From Bacteroides acidifaciens (GTDB lineage: Bacteria; Bacteroidota; Bacteroidia; Bacteroidales; Bacteroidaceae): a stretch of DNA of 64,000 nt. A program made the translations under genes and the position numbers. The stretch covers positions 1 to 64,000 of the forward strand of contig NZ_JANJZR010000014.1 of the NCBI RefSeq assembly GCF_024623065.1, written 5' to 3'. Under the pieces are notes generated by a model. It saw only the letters and a list, made by a program, of their open reading frames with translations, was not told the origin of the DNA and did no database searches. Below, in pieces: positions 1 to 7,240 of this stretch (position 1 is the stretch's first letter; each line of letters opens with the position of its first letter).

Positions 1-76
1 TGGCCAAGGTTATGATGGCTTTGTCCTGTAGAGATATTGTGCTATCGTGTTCTAAAGTATGCCTGATAGCAGTCAG
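1..76 (-). pseudogene. Tyrosine recombinase, middle part, split by the prophage (partial at window edge)
   Basis: Read on the minus strand, this stretch gives LTAIRHTLEHDSTISLQDK followed by AIITLA. That is the segment of a Bacteroidales tyrosine recombinase just before its first catalytic arginine (family pattern: SLRDKAI..LLxYTGLR). The matching N-terminal part lies at 42180-42819 and ends in ...YLTEQEL, so the two pieces join as ...YLTEQELTAIRHTLEHD.... The catalytic domain continues beyond position 1, outside the window. The gene was interrupted by the insertion at 77 and should be inactive unless the phage excises precisely. Reading frame and family pattern are seen directly; inactivity is inferred. 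Confidence 0.85.
73..76. repeat. Left copy of target-site duplication TCAG
   Basis: TCAG precedes the left phage terminus (TAAGGGGGG...) and recurs immediately after the right terminus at 42180-42183. Joining the flanks through one copy restores the recombinase reading frame. TCAGT (5 bp, the Mu length) could also be duplicated if the left end begins at AAG, but alignment of the terminal inverted repeats favours 4 bp. Confidence 0.7.
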
Positions 77-191
77 TAAGGGGGGAAAAACGAAGCGTGT
101 CAATATGTGATCGGCTTGAAAATGCTTGATTGTTTTGGTTGTCAAGGTTTTATGGCAGAGTAGGGGAGAGTAAACAGGAAAAACGAAGCGT
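77..191. other. Left phage end with transposase-site motifs L1 and L2
   Basis: The first 9 bp precede an AAAAACGA-NN-CGT motif at 86-98 (L1). A second copy lies at 179-191 (L2), 93 bp further in. L1 is exactly as far from its terminus (9 bp) as R1 is from the right terminus. MuA end sites are organised similarly (L1/L2 about 100 bp apart), so these are the likely transposase-binding sites. Assignment is by pattern and position only. Confidence 0.7.
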
Positions 192-384
192 TTACATCGT
201 TTTACATTAGGCTTACATTTGAACCCCGTTTGAACGCCGTTCAAATGAAATGCTTTACATTGAAGGTGGGATAGGGGAGATTTCGGGAGTGTTATCACCG
301 ATTGTTCTTCATGGTTCGCTTCTGGTCAGCTCTCATGTTCAAAGATAGTCAAACGAACTGGTTTGTGCAAGTGGAGTAGGGGAG
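161..384. repeat. Direct repeats of TAGGGGAG in the left end
   Basis: Exact TAGGGGAG occurs at 161-168, 272-279 and 377-384, spaced 111 and 105 bp apart. A fourth copy lies in inverse orientation at 1020-1027. They surround the first small gene and its promoter. The role is unknown; regulatory protein sites are possible. The 77-461 region otherwise holds the L1/L2 sites, several TTTACAT words and one palindrome, and no convincing gene. Confidence 0.45.
229..245. promoter_or_regulatory. 17-bp palindrome, possible operator
   Basis: TTTGAACGCCGTTCAAA is a palindrome with a 3-bp centre, lying between L2 and the first promoter. The half-site TTGAAC/GTTCAAA recurs near 5931-5949, in front of the gene at 5966. 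A protein-binding site is plausible but unproven. Confidence 0.4.
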
Positions 385-442
385 TGCATGACATATTTCC
401 CCTTTTATTTTATCTAAATTATTCTATATACGATATATTTAG

Positions 443-450
443 TATATTTG
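443..450 (+). promoter_or_regulatory. Bacteroides-type promoter -7 box (TATATTTG)
   Basis: TATATTTG fits the Bacteroides sigma-ABfr -7 consensus TAnnTTTG and sits 24 bp before the ATG of the 474 gene, giving a very short leader. A clear -33 TTTG box is not visible at the right distance. Confidence 0.6.
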
Positions 451-473
451 CAATAAAATAAATGCTATATATT

Positions 474-686
474 ATGACTAAAGTTATTCATGTGCATCTG
501 ATTTATGAGAAGCAGAACCTCTATTTCGGTAGTATTTCTGCCATATTTGATACTTTGACCGAGAGCCAGGTCGGCATCACCAAAAGCAGCCTGTTACATG
601 CCGGTTTGACCGATGGAGCCGTAAAATACACGAAACGTGCGATGATTATCCAGTCACACCTGATAAAGACTACCAGAAAGGGCTGA
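474..686 (+). CDS. Small phage protein of unknown function (70 aa)
   Basis: I do not recognise a family. The protein starts MTKVIHVHLIYEKQNLYFGS, is basic at its C-terminus (ends KTTRKG) and has no cysteine or membrane segment. I chose the ATG at 474, 24 bp after a TAnnTTTG box; an in-frame ATG 12 bp upstream lies almost inside the promoter region. It is a single-gene unit closed by an intrinsic terminator, set apart from the early operon at the extreme left end, where Mu-like phages often place regulators or accessory genes. Position, promoter and terminator support a real gene; function is open. Confidence 0.65.
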   Translation: MTKVIHVHLIYEKQNLYFGSISAIFDTLTESQVGITKSSLLHAGLTDGAVKYTKRAMIIQSHLIKTTRKG

Positions 687-704
687 GACAGCCTTAAAAC
701 GTCT

Positions 705-731
705 ATAAAGCCGCTTTTTGCGGCTTTATTT
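705..731 (+). terminator. Intrinsic terminator
   Basis: AAAGCCGC, a T-rich loop and GCGGCTTT form an 8-bp stem followed by ATTTGTTG, ending the single-gene unit at 474-686. Confidence 0.8.
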
Positions 732-821
732 GTTGTATTCGTGTCGATCCACATTCAAATAGTATACCATAAGAAGTTACTTTTTATTTGAACGGTTGGA
801 ACGGTTGGAAAAATGGAGAGG

Positions 822-906
822 TTATTCACTTGCTTATTCATTAGGTTATTCATTTTAGCCATTACAAAAACGAAACGTTTCGATAGCTTATTCGTTTGCT
901 TATTCA
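822..906. repeat. 12-bp-phased TTATTCA iterons flanking site L3
   Basis: TTATTCA begins at 822, 834 and 846 (exact 12-bp spacing). TTATTCG begins at 888 and TTATTCA at 900 (again 12 bp apart). Between the two groups lies the transposase-site-like motif L3 (866-878). Just upstream, AACGGTTGG is tandemly duplicated (791-808). The 732-1114 gap holds these repeats, is AT-rich and shows no gene. Confidence 0.5.
866..878. other. Internal transposase-site-like motif L3
   Basis: AAAAACGAAACGT matches the motif of L1, L2, R2 and R3. It lies about 0.8 kb inside the left end, between two iteron groups. It may be a third left-end site or part of an internal enhancer like the Mu internal activating sequence. 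Confidence 0.5.
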
Positions 907-1114
907 TTTTTTGCTGTTTTTTTTGTGAATGGTATGTATAAACGCTATTTTTATACCGTGTTTTTTGCTTGTTTCAGATTATTGAGGGGAGTGAATGTAA
1001 TTTTGATAATATATATTTACTCCCCTATATTTTGATTTATTGCTTTAAAAATCAGTATTTTACTACTTTTTACTCCCTTTGCCCCACAAAACACATCTTA
1101 GCTGGTATCTGAGG

Positions 1115-1654
1115 CTATAATTCAAAAAGCGTATCATCTATTTCATATTTCTGGGGAACCTCTTTTTTTATGTTATAGAGATTAAGATTTTGGGGATGTT
1201 GACTATACTCTTCAAAAAAAGATTTATATTCATCTATATTTTCTAAAAGACGTAAATCCCCAATGAACATATCATGTTTAGCATATTGGGTAATATCTAA
1301 ATAAAATGGAGAATTCAAGTATTGCATAACTTTTTTGTGGTTATTTTTTAGTAATGGCATATTCCTTTTTATATTATAAGGATATGGTTCTTTTAAGAGG
1401 TTGATGTAACTAACTACAACCATCCTCAATGCTGACGCTACATCTTCAATTATCTCTTGGCGTTCTTCAAGATGTTTCATTAGGTAGCTTGATTCCCTTA
1501 CTTCTGTGCTCTCAAAATTTGTATCACAAAATGTTTTATTATATTCTGTATCGAAGTACTCTTTTTCTTTTTGGGACAATGTATGGAATTTTTTTTCAAA
1601 GATAGATTTAAGAGTATTTTTGAGGAATTGATTGTCAAAATGAAAGTTTGCCAT
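1115..1654 (-). CDS. Unknown protein of the lysogeny module (179 aa)
   Basis: No family recognised. The sequence (MANFHFDNQFLKNTLKSIFE...) is charged, largely helical in appearance, without signal peptide or membrane segment. The gene lies directly downstream of the CI-like repressor on the same strand with a 39-bp gap, so it is probably co-expressed from the prophage in lysogens. It is visibly AT-rich compared with the structural genes, typical of a later-acquired accessory gene. Superinfection exclusion or another lysogenic-conversion role is a guess from position only. Confidence 0.7.
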   Translation of the reverse strand: MANFHFDNQFLKNTLKSIFEKKFHTLSQKEKEYFDTEYNKTFCDTNFESTEVRESSYLMKHLEERQEIIEDVASALRMVVVSYINLLKEPYPYNIKRNMPLLKNNHKKVMQYLNSPFYLDITQYAKHDMFIGDLRLLENIDEYKSFFEEYSQHPQNLNLYNIKKEVPQKYEIDDTLFEL

Positions 1655-1693
1655 ATTATTGAATGATTTATTTAAGTAAAGTCTTTATATATT

Positions 1694-2116
1694 TTATCCT
1701 ACATTTGCAATACCAGAAACTGGTACATCCGATGCACTTTTTCCTTTTTCTTTTTCAAACTGTTTAATTCGTTCACGTAACATTCCTATTTCTTCTGCTT
1801 GCTCTTGAATTGTACAAAGAAGTTTTTCGATAATATCAGTATGGGGTGTGGCTATGTTTGCTTCTTTATTATCTGTATTATTACATATATTTCCTTTTCC
1901 TGTTATGAGCCATTTAATATTTATCTGTGCAGAAATTTCTGCATTTGCTACTTTATTGAAAAAGTCATAACTTGGAGCAGACTTTCCGCTTATTATATCG
2001 TAAAGAGTCTGTGCCCTCTTGTATCCCAATGATTTTGCAAAAGAATTGGGAGTTTCTTGTAGAAATTCTATCATTTCCGTTACTCTTGCAGAAATTTCTG
2101 TATTTTTTTTCTCCAT
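1694..2116 (-). CDS. CI-like phage repressor with N-terminal HTH (140 aa)
   Basis: Residues about 8-70 read as an XRE-type helix-turn-helix (NSFAKSLGYKRAQTLYDIIS, then a ...WLITGKG end typical of Bacteroidales CI-like proteins). A spacer follows, then a helical segment (IIEKLLCTIQEQAEEIGMLR) likely used for oligomerisation. No peptidase domain is present, so it is not a LexA-type self-cleaving repressor. The gene is divergent from the early operon. Three near-identical dyads CAGAAWWTTCTG lie in the divergent promoter and inside its own coding sequence, consistent with autoregulation and early-gene repression. The assignment rests on domain pattern and position; operator binding is inferred. 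Confidence 0.85.
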   Translation of the reverse strand: MEKKNTEISARVTEMIEFLQETPNSFAKSLGYKRAQTLYDIISGKSAPSYDFFNKVANAEISAQINIKWLITGKGNICNNTDNKEANIATPHTDIIEKLLCTIQEQAEEIGMLRERIKQFEKEKGKSASDVPVSGIANVG

Positions 2117-2142
2117 AATTATTTTTATTGCAGAATATTCTG
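1930..2142. promoter_or_regulatory. Three CAGAAWWTTCTG operators (OR/OL-like set)
   Basis: Perfect 12-bp dyads: CAGAAATTTCTG at 1930-1941 (inside the repressor gene), the same word at about 2090-2101 (at its 5' end), and CAGAATATTCTG at 2131-2142, abutting the early promoter -7 box. The two intragenic copies both fall on codons reading AEIS or TEIS. Multiple copies around a divergent repressor gene suggest CI operators. Confidence 0.65.
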
Positions 2143-2150
2143 TATATTTG
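2143..2150 (+). promoter_or_regulatory. Early promoter -7 box (TATATTTG)
   Basis: TATATTTG fits TAnnTTTG and directly follows the operator dyad at 2131-2142, so a bound repressor would occlude it. It would drive the rightward early operon beginning at 2231. Confidence 0.7.
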
Positions 2151-2230
2151 CCACGTGTTCAAAGTGTGAACACCGCCCCAAAGCTACAAAAAAGGCTTGA
2201 GGTGACAATGAGAAATATAAAAAGAAGAAA

Positions 2231-2437
2231 ATGAAAGCATTGAAAGTAACCGTTGACTGGGCAGAAATGGATTTGTTTGCTGCCACCCTTAAAGAATTGA
2301 ATGATGACGAAAATATTTTCGCCTACCAGATTGATGCGTTGACCGGCATCGTGGTCTGTGAGAACGAATGTGGCCTGGCTTACTGCCGTTCTTGTTTTGA
2401 TTACCGGGTTACTCCGACAATAGAAGAACTCCGATAG
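2231..2437 (+). CDS. Small early phage protein (68 aa)
   Basis: First gene behind the early promoter. The protein is acidic, begins MKALKVTVDWAEMDLFAATL and contains a cysteine-rich patch (CENECGLAYCRSCF) that could bind a metal, though spacing does not match a named zinc finger I know. Being first in the early operon suggests a regulatory or anti-repressor role, but nothing in the sequence proves it. Confidence 0.65.
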   Translation: MKALKVTVDWAEMDLFAATLKELNDDENIFAYQIDALTGIVVCENECGLAYCRSCFDYRVTPTIEELR

Positions 2438-2444
2438 ATTTCCG

Positions 2445-2527
2445 GGGCAGTTAGTTCAGTTGGTAGAACACGCTAAGCTCCCGCAAGGGAGAGGCCATGG
2501 TCCGTGGTTCGAGTCCGCGACTGCCCG
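2445..2527 (+). tRNA. tRNA-like sequence with aberrant anticodon arm
   Basis: GGGCAGT (2445-2451) pairs with ACTGCCC (2520-2526) as a 7-bp acceptor. A 4-bp D-stem GTTC/GAAC encloses AGTTGGTA. The T-arm CGTGG-TTCGAGT-CCGCG is canonical (5-bp stem, 7-nt loop). The segment between D- and T-arms is about 10 nt too long. It forms CTCCC-GCAA-GGGAG, a tetraloop hairpin, instead of a 7-nt anticodon loop, so no anticodon can be assigned. No CCA is encoded. It may be a decayed or modified tRNA or a tRNA-mimicking RNA. It lies in the early operon between two small genes. Confidence 0.5.
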
Positions 2528-2555
2528 CTACAATAATTTAACTTATCAGCGAATT

Positions 2556-2756
2556 ATGAAAGAGAGAATAGTGGTAGAATACAGTGAGGTGGGTAAAATA
2601 GCCGGTTTGCTGGGTTGTTCCCGGGAAATGGTCTCCCACTCCCTTGCATTCCGCAAGAACAGCAAGTTGGCCCGTTCCATTCGCAAGCTCGCCATCGAGC
2701 GCGGTGGAACCAAGGTAGGTGGTAACCCTCAAAATAAGGAAAGCGATGAAAAATGA
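2556..2756 (+). CDS. Small basic, probably DNA-binding protein (66 aa)
   Basis: The residues EVGKIAGLLGCSREMVSHSL look like a helix-turn-helix (turn around LGCSREM), followed by a basic stretch (RKNSKLARSIRKLAIERGG). I chose the ATG at 2556 because an upstream extension would run into the tRNA-like sequence. The stop overlaps the start of the next gene by 11 bp, indicating translational coupling. Likely a small early regulator or transposition accessory factor; not assigned to a named family. Confidence 0.6.
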   Translation: MKERIVVEYSEVGKIAGLLGCSREMVSHSLAFRKNSKLARSIRKLAIERGGTKVGGNPQNKESDEK

Positions 2757-2967
2757 GTTGATGGCATTGTTCGGTGACCAGCTACGCTGGTTTATGCGCC
2801 TGAACTGTAAGCAGCGCCTTTGCGTGCTTTACTTCTGTCTGAGTTTCGGGATCCTGCTTTCCCTGGTCTTTGACCACCCGCTGCTGGAGCTTCTCGTGGT
2901 GCTGAACTTCGGGGCTTCGGCACAGCTGATGAAGAGGCAAGTCCCTTTGACTGATTTGGAGGACTAA
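2746..2967 (+). CDS. Small membrane protein (73 aa)
   Basis: The sequence contains a hydrophobic stretch around residues 25-60 (LCVLYFCLSFGILLSLVF, then LLELLVVLNFGA), which would form one or two membrane helices with short charged ends. It overlaps the previous gene and precedes the transposase by 14 bp. Function unknown; in this position an exclusion or early membrane protein is conceivable. Confidence 0.6.
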   Translation: MKNELMALFGDQLRWFMRLNCKQRLCVLYFCLSFGILLSLVFDHPLLELLVVLNFGASAQLMKRQVPLTDLED

Positions 2968-2981
2968 TAACAGAACGGGAG

Positions 2982-5021
2982 ATGGAATACTTTGATAATA
3001 TATTGTGTGTAACTTACACGGAGTTACTGGATATAATGCCCAAAGGTACTTTGAACAGCCAGTTGTCCCGGGATAAACTTGACGTCGTTTCCCGTGGCGG
3101 TGGTGAAGGTGGCCACGCCTTGTATGCCTATTCCTCCCTTCCCGAGAAATACAAGAAACGTTGGGTTGAGCGTCATGGTGAACCCGAGAAACAAATGAGA
3201 CAGGAAATGATCCGTAACATAGTGAAGAAAGACGAGAAGGCCGAGAACTTTTTCGAGGATTACCGTTACGACAAGAACGGTGAGATGGTCGCTCTTCCCT
3301 TGGATGTGAAGAAAGAATACACCTGGAATGCCTCGGTGCTGAACGCGCTGATGGAAGAGTTCAAACGCTTGAGTTCATCCAATAACAAGCTGACCGGTTT
3401 CCGCCGTAACCTTTGGGAGCTTCTGCTTGTCACGAGTGAGGAATGGCGTCCGGTGTACGGGCACAGCCTTCCGGGCAGTGTGGGGCGTTTGAAAGCCCTG
3501 ATAAACAAGTTCCGTCCCGACAACTACGGTGTGCTTGTGAGCGGTAAATACGGCAACAGCAACACGCTGAAGATCGAGGAGGACGGCGGGCGTTACCTTG
3601 TTGCATTGAAACGCAGCCGCGTTCCGGTTTATACTGACATGGAGATCTTCGAGGAGTACAACCGTGTCGCTCCGGAATGTGGCTGGAAGCCCCTGAAGAG
3701 TCCCCGCAGCCTCCGCGAATGGTTCAACAGCCCGCGTGTCGAACCTCTGTGGTACGATGCCGTTTATGGGGAAATGAAGGCACACCAGCGTTATGACCGC
3801 AAGCACCGGACCATCCTTCCGAGCCGTCGTGACAGCCTCTGGTATGGCGACGGCACGAAGCTGAACCTCTACTATCGTGACGAGAACGGAAACAAGTGCA
3901 CTACAAGCGTGTACGAGGTGGTGGATGCCTATAGTGAAGTCCTGCTCGGTTATTACATCAGCGACAACGAAGACTATATCGCCCAGTACCATGCTTTCCG
4001 CATGGCTATCCAAACGAGCGGGCACAAACCCTACGAGATCGTGTGCGACAACCAGGGCGGTCATAAGAAGAACGCGGCGCTGGGCCTTTTCTCGAAGATT
4101 AGCCGTATCCACCGTCCGACAGCTCCGTATAATGGCGAATCTAAGACGATTGAGAACATTTTCTACCGCTTCCAGAGCCAGGTATTGAAGAAACGTTTCG
4201 GTTTCACCGGGCAGAATATTACGGCAAAGAGAGATACAAGCCGTCCGAATTTGGAATTCATCAACGCGAACATCGACTCCCTTCCTACATTGGAGGAACT
4301 GAAGGAACAGTATGCCGCCTCCCGTGAGCAGTGGAACTCAATGAAGCACCCGGCCACCGGCATCCCCCGTATTGAGATGTACAATACCAGCGTAAACGAG
4401 GCCACCGATCCGGTCAGCGTTCCTGATATGGTGGAGATGTTCTGGTACACGACCGATAAACCGTCGCTGTTCACCGCCAGCGGTATCGAGATCACAGTAC
4501 AGGGAAAGAAATACCCTTACGAGGTTTTCTCCGCTCCCGGTGAGCCTGACCTGGAATGGCGCCGGCGTAATACCTACAAGAAGTTCTATGTCCAGTACGA
4601 TCCCTATGACATGAGCAGCGTACGGTTGCTTTACAAGGACAAGGGCGGTGCGATGCGTTTCGAGTGTGTGGCCTCGTTCCCGCTGATGATCCACCGTGCC
4701 CAGCAGGAGCAGACGGAAGCCGAAAAACGTTTCATCCGCACCCAGCAGGAGGCCGTCGTCAATGAACGTATAAACCGTCAGGTCGTCGCCAAAGATATCG
4801 AGTATGAGCATGGTGTCGCACCGGAACAGAACGGTCTGCGCACCCCTGACCTGAAAGGTCTCGGAAAGGAGGCGCAACGCCAGATTGACCGTCGCACGAG
4901 AAAATACAGCCAGCCGGCCCGTCCTTCCATAGGCCGTGACATGAAAGTCATCAGCAACGTGACATGGGACAGTTTTGAGAAGAAGGAAGTGAGCATCCGC
5001 AAGGTGGTCGGGAAATTATAA
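2982..5021 (+). CDS. DDE transposase (MuA-like)
   Basis: This 679-residue protein has the size and domain order of MuA. An N-terminal DNA-binding part begins near residue 10 (TYTELLDIMPKGTLNSQLSR) and includes the GGGEGGHALYAYSSLP motif typical of Mu-type transposases. The catalytic RNase H-fold core carries D290 (in WYGDGTKL), D356 (in VCDNQGG) and E386 (in NGESKTIENIF). A basic C-terminal region is likely to contact the ATPase partner. It would cut and join the phage ends for integration and for replicative transposition. It is followed 36 bp later by the MuB-like ATPase. All catalytic residues are present, so it is probably active. Confidence 0.95.
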   Translation: MEYFDNILCVTYTELLDIMPKGTLNSQLSRDKLDVVSRGGGEGGHALYAYSSLPEKYKKRWVERHGEPEKQMRQEMIRNIVKKDEKAENFFEDYRYDKNGEMVALPLDVKKEYTWNASVLNALMEEFKRLSSSNNKLTGFRRNLWELLLVTSEEWRPVYGHSLPGSVGRLKALINKFRPDNYGVLVSGKYGNSNTLKIEEDGGRYLVALKRSRVPVYTDMEIFEEYNRVAPECGWKPLKSPRSLREWFNSPRVEPLWYDAVYGEMKAHQRYDRKHRTILPSRRDSLWYGDGTKLNLYYRDENGNKCTTSVYEVVDAYSEVLLGYYISDNEDYIAQYHAFRMAIQTSGHKPYEIVCDNQGGHKKNAALGLFSKISRIHRPTAPYNGESKTIENIFYRFQSQVLKKRFGFTGQNITAKRDTSRPNLEFINANIDSLPTLEELKEQYAASREQWNSMKHPATGIPRIEMYNTSVNEATDPVSVPDMVEMFWYTTDKPSLFTASGIEITVQGKKYPYEVFSAPGEPDLEWRRRNTYKKFYVQYDPYDMSSVRLLYKDKGGAMRFECVASFPLMIHRAQQEQTEAEKRFIRTQQEAVVNERINRQVVAKDIEYEHGVAPEQNGLRTPDLKGLGKEAQRQIDRRTRKYSQPARPSIGRDMKVISNVTWDSFEKKEVSIRKVVGKL

Positions 5022-5057
5022 GGGACAGATTTATAATAAGATAAAAAAATATTGATT

Positions 5058-5927
5058 ATGGAAATTACAATGAAAGAGAAGAATGCCATCAGTGAGAGCC
5101 TTCGGGCTTACGTGGCGAAGTATCCGAGCCAGACGAAGGCTGCGGGTAGTCTGAAGGGAGTCAGTGTGGGTACTGTGAGCAATATCCTGAACGGGCGTTA
5201 TGAGAATATCAGTGACGAGATGTTCCGTAATGTCGCCTCGCAGGTCGGTGGTGTAAGCGCTACCGGCTGGCAGATCGTGGAGACCGGCGCTTACCAGGAG
5301 ATCACAGCTGTGCTCTCCGATGCGCAGCGCTGGCGCAATGTCACATGGGTGACTGGTGAGGCCGGTTGTGGCAAGAGTACCACCGCCCGTGTTTACCTTC
5401 ATGAGCATAAGGAGGTTTTCTATATTCTCTGCTCCGAGGACATGAAGAAAGGTGACTTTGTCCGCGAGATCGCCCGCATGGTCGGGATCCGGACTGAAGG
5501 GTATAATATCCGTGAGGTGTGGGGACTTATTCTGGATGATATCATCCAGATGGACGCGCCCCTGCTGGTATTTGATGAGGCGGACAAGCTGACCGAACCG
5601 GTGTTCCACTACTTTATCAGCCTGTACAACAAGTTGGAGGAGAAATGCGGTGTCGTGTTTTTGAGTACCGATTATATTGCCAAACGCATCAGCAACGGTC
5701 TGCGGTACCAGAAGCCCGGCTACAAGGAGTTCTACAGCCGTATCGGACGGAAATTTTATGAGCTGGAGCCTACGGACGTGAACGACGTGTTTGCGATCTG
5801 TTCCGCCAACGGTGTGACTGACAAGAAAGATATCGACAGCGTGATAAAGGAGGCCTCGACTTGTGACTTTGATTTGCGGCGTGTGAGGAAGTCCATTCAC
5901 AAGGTGAAACGTATGGTGGGGGAATGA
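5058..5927 (+). CDS. MuB-like AAA+ ATPase, transposition target selector
   Basis: 289 residues. An N-terminal HTH-like segment (residues about 10-60, TKAAGSLKGVSVGTVSNILN) precedes an AAA+ domain with Walker A GEAGCGKST, Walker B LLVFDEADK and a sensor-1 region VVFLSTDY. This layout matches MuB, which binds target DNA, delivers it to the transposase and gives target immunity. The ATG at 5058 is chosen as the first in frame after the gap. The gene lies immediately downstream of the transposase, as in Mu. Confidence 0.92.
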   Translation: MEITMKEKNAISESLRAYVAKYPSQTKAAGSLKGVSVGTVSNILNGRYENISDEMFRNVASQVGGVSATGWQIVETGAYQEITAVLSDAQRWRNVTWVTGEAGCGKSTTARVYLHEHKEVFYILCSEDMKKGDFVREIARMVGIRTEGYNIREVWGLILDDIIQMDAPLLVFDEADKLTEPVFHYFISLYNKLEEKCGVVFLSTDYIAKRISNGLRYQKPGYKEFYSRIGRKFYELEPTDVNDVFAICSANGVTDKKDIDSVIKEASTCDFDLRRVRKSIHKVKRMVGE

Positions 5928-5965
5928 CCTCCGTTCAAATACCGTTCAAACGTAATTTTAAGGAT

Positions 5966-6322
5966 ATGGAAAACAAATTTGAATACTTAAAGATCGACGG
6001 TCGCGAGCAGCTTCCCGTTCCCTGGAGCGATTACCCGGTCTTGAGGGAATACGAGACGGTGACCGTTTACCGAAATGGTCGCGACTACCTGGACGCCCTT
6101 GTGGGACAGCAGGATGGCTGGTGGGTTGCCGGCGTTCACATGGAGGTGGGCGGTTCCGGAGGCGGTTTCAACCCGGGACGTAAATGGGGGCAGTTTGCCA
6201 CCCGTGAGAATGCCCTTCTGTGGGCACTCGGCAGGATGCTTTGCCACGAGAAACTGCGGGGTGCCACACGGCAGGCCGTACTTGACCGAATTGACAATAT
6301 CCGACAACTAACACTGTTCTGA
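5966..6322 (+). CDS. Unknown early phage protein (118 aa)
   Basis: Begins MENKFEYLKIDGREQLPVPW and contains a glycine-rich turn (GGSGGGFNPGRKWGQFATRE) and a helical C-terminus. No domain recognised. I prefer the ATG at 5966; an alternative start at 5924 would overlap the ATPase stop and place 14 unrelated residues in front. Two GTTCAAA words precede the start (5931-5949). Three bases separate it from the following ATPase gene, so the two are probably co-translated. Confidence 0.65.
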   Translation: MENKFEYLKIDGREQLPVPWSDYPVLREYETVTVYRNGRDYLDALVGQQDGWWVAGVHMEVGGSGGGFNPGRKWGQFATRENALLWALGRMLCHEKLRGATRQAVLDRIDNIRQLTLF

Positions 6323-6324
6323 CT

Positions 6325-7002
6325 ATGGAAGAAGAGAAAAAGGATAATAAAAAAGCGGGCATGAGACGTGCCTTGAATGTCAGGGACATCCTGAACAAGA
6401 AGTATGACGTATTCCCTTTTGAAGGGAAATGGAAGGATGCCTTCGACACTCCGGAAGTCCGGGGCTGCTGGTTCGTGTGGGGCAACAGTGGTAATGGCAA
6501 GACCTCTTTTGTGATGCAGCTCTGCAAGGAACTTTGCAAGTATGACCGTGTGGCGTTCAACTCCCTGGAGGAAGGAACTTCTCTGACAGTCCAAAATAAC
6601 CTGCGGCGCTTTGGTATGGCCGAGGTAAGCCGCCATTTGGCGTTTATCAAAGAGGACATCCCCACCTTGAAGATCAGGCTCCGGCGTCATAAGAGTTTCA
6701 ACATCGTGATCATTGACAGCTTCCAATACACACAGATGACGTATCGTGACTATATCCAGCTGAAGGAGGAGTTTCCGGACAAGCTGTTTGTTTTCATCAG
6801 CCATGCCCGCGGCAAGAATCCTAAAGGTGATGCGGCCACGAGCGTGATGTATGATGCCGACCTGAAGATATGGGTGGAGGGCTACGTCGCCTTCAGTAAG
6901 GGACGTTATCAGGGGGCCACTGGTGAATACACAATCTGGGAGAAGGGCGCCTATGACTATTGGAATGTGGCGGGACCGAAACAGAAAGGAGGCCAGGCAT
7001 GA
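6325..7002 (+). CDS. P-loop ATPase, RecA/DnaB-core type (225 aa)
   Basis: Walker A is GNSGNGKTS near residue 53 and Walker B is NIVIIDS near residue 130, followed by a sensor-like FVFISHARGK. The single RecA-like core of about 200 residues resembles small phage ATPases of the Sak4/RadA type, used in recombination or single-strand annealing. No helicase N-domain is visible. It is in the early operon, overlapping the next gene by 4 bp (ATGA). Role in phage DNA processing is inferred. Confidence 0.75.
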   Translation: MEEEKKDNKKAGMRRALNVRDILNKKYDVFPFEGKWKDAFDTPEVRGCWFVWGNSGNGKTSFVMQLCKELCKYDRVAFNSLEEGTSLTVQNNLRRFGMAEVSRHLAFIKEDIPTLKIRLRRHKSFNIVIIDSFQYTQMTYRDYIQLKEEFPDKLFVFISHARGKNPKGDAATSVMYDADLKIWVEGYVAFSKGRYQGATGEYTIWEKGAYDYWNVAGPKQKGGQA

Positions 7003-7235
7003 GTAGGATAAAGAAGCAGCTGGAGATTTGTCCTCCCGCCTATATGTGTAAGGGACCTAATCGTGAGAACTTTGTCAGTACCAGTCACAAGTGTGGTTAC
7101 TGTAAGGGTAACGGCTGGTTCTGGGGAACGGAGGAAGGTAGCCGCGAGGATGTGCGGAAACCCTGTCCGGTCTGTGAAGGCAGCGGTGAACTGGATGCGA
7201 TTATAACAGTGGATTGGAAACCAACAAATAAATAA
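6999..7235 (+). CDS. Small zinc-ribbon protein with DnaJ-type CxxC motifs (78 aa)
   Basis: Two motifs of the DnaJ cysteine-rich type, CGYCKGNGW and CPVCEGSGE, can make one zinc site. The rest of the protein is short and without a J-domain. It is translationally coupled to the preceding ATPase through an ATGA overlap. A similar mini-protein occurs at 9960. A partner-binding or nucleic-acid-binding role for the ATPase is inferred from coupling only. Confidence 0.7.
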   Translation: MSRIKKQLEICPPAYMCKGPNRENFVSTSHKCGYCKGNGWFWGTEEGSREDVRKPCPVCEGSGELDAIITVDWKPTNK

Positions 7236-7240
7236 TCATC

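Noticed and set aside
2019..2234. 71-codon plus-strand frame across the repressor promoter
   Set aside because: It runs antisense to the repressor gene and through the operator and promoter, so it cannot be a sensible gene.
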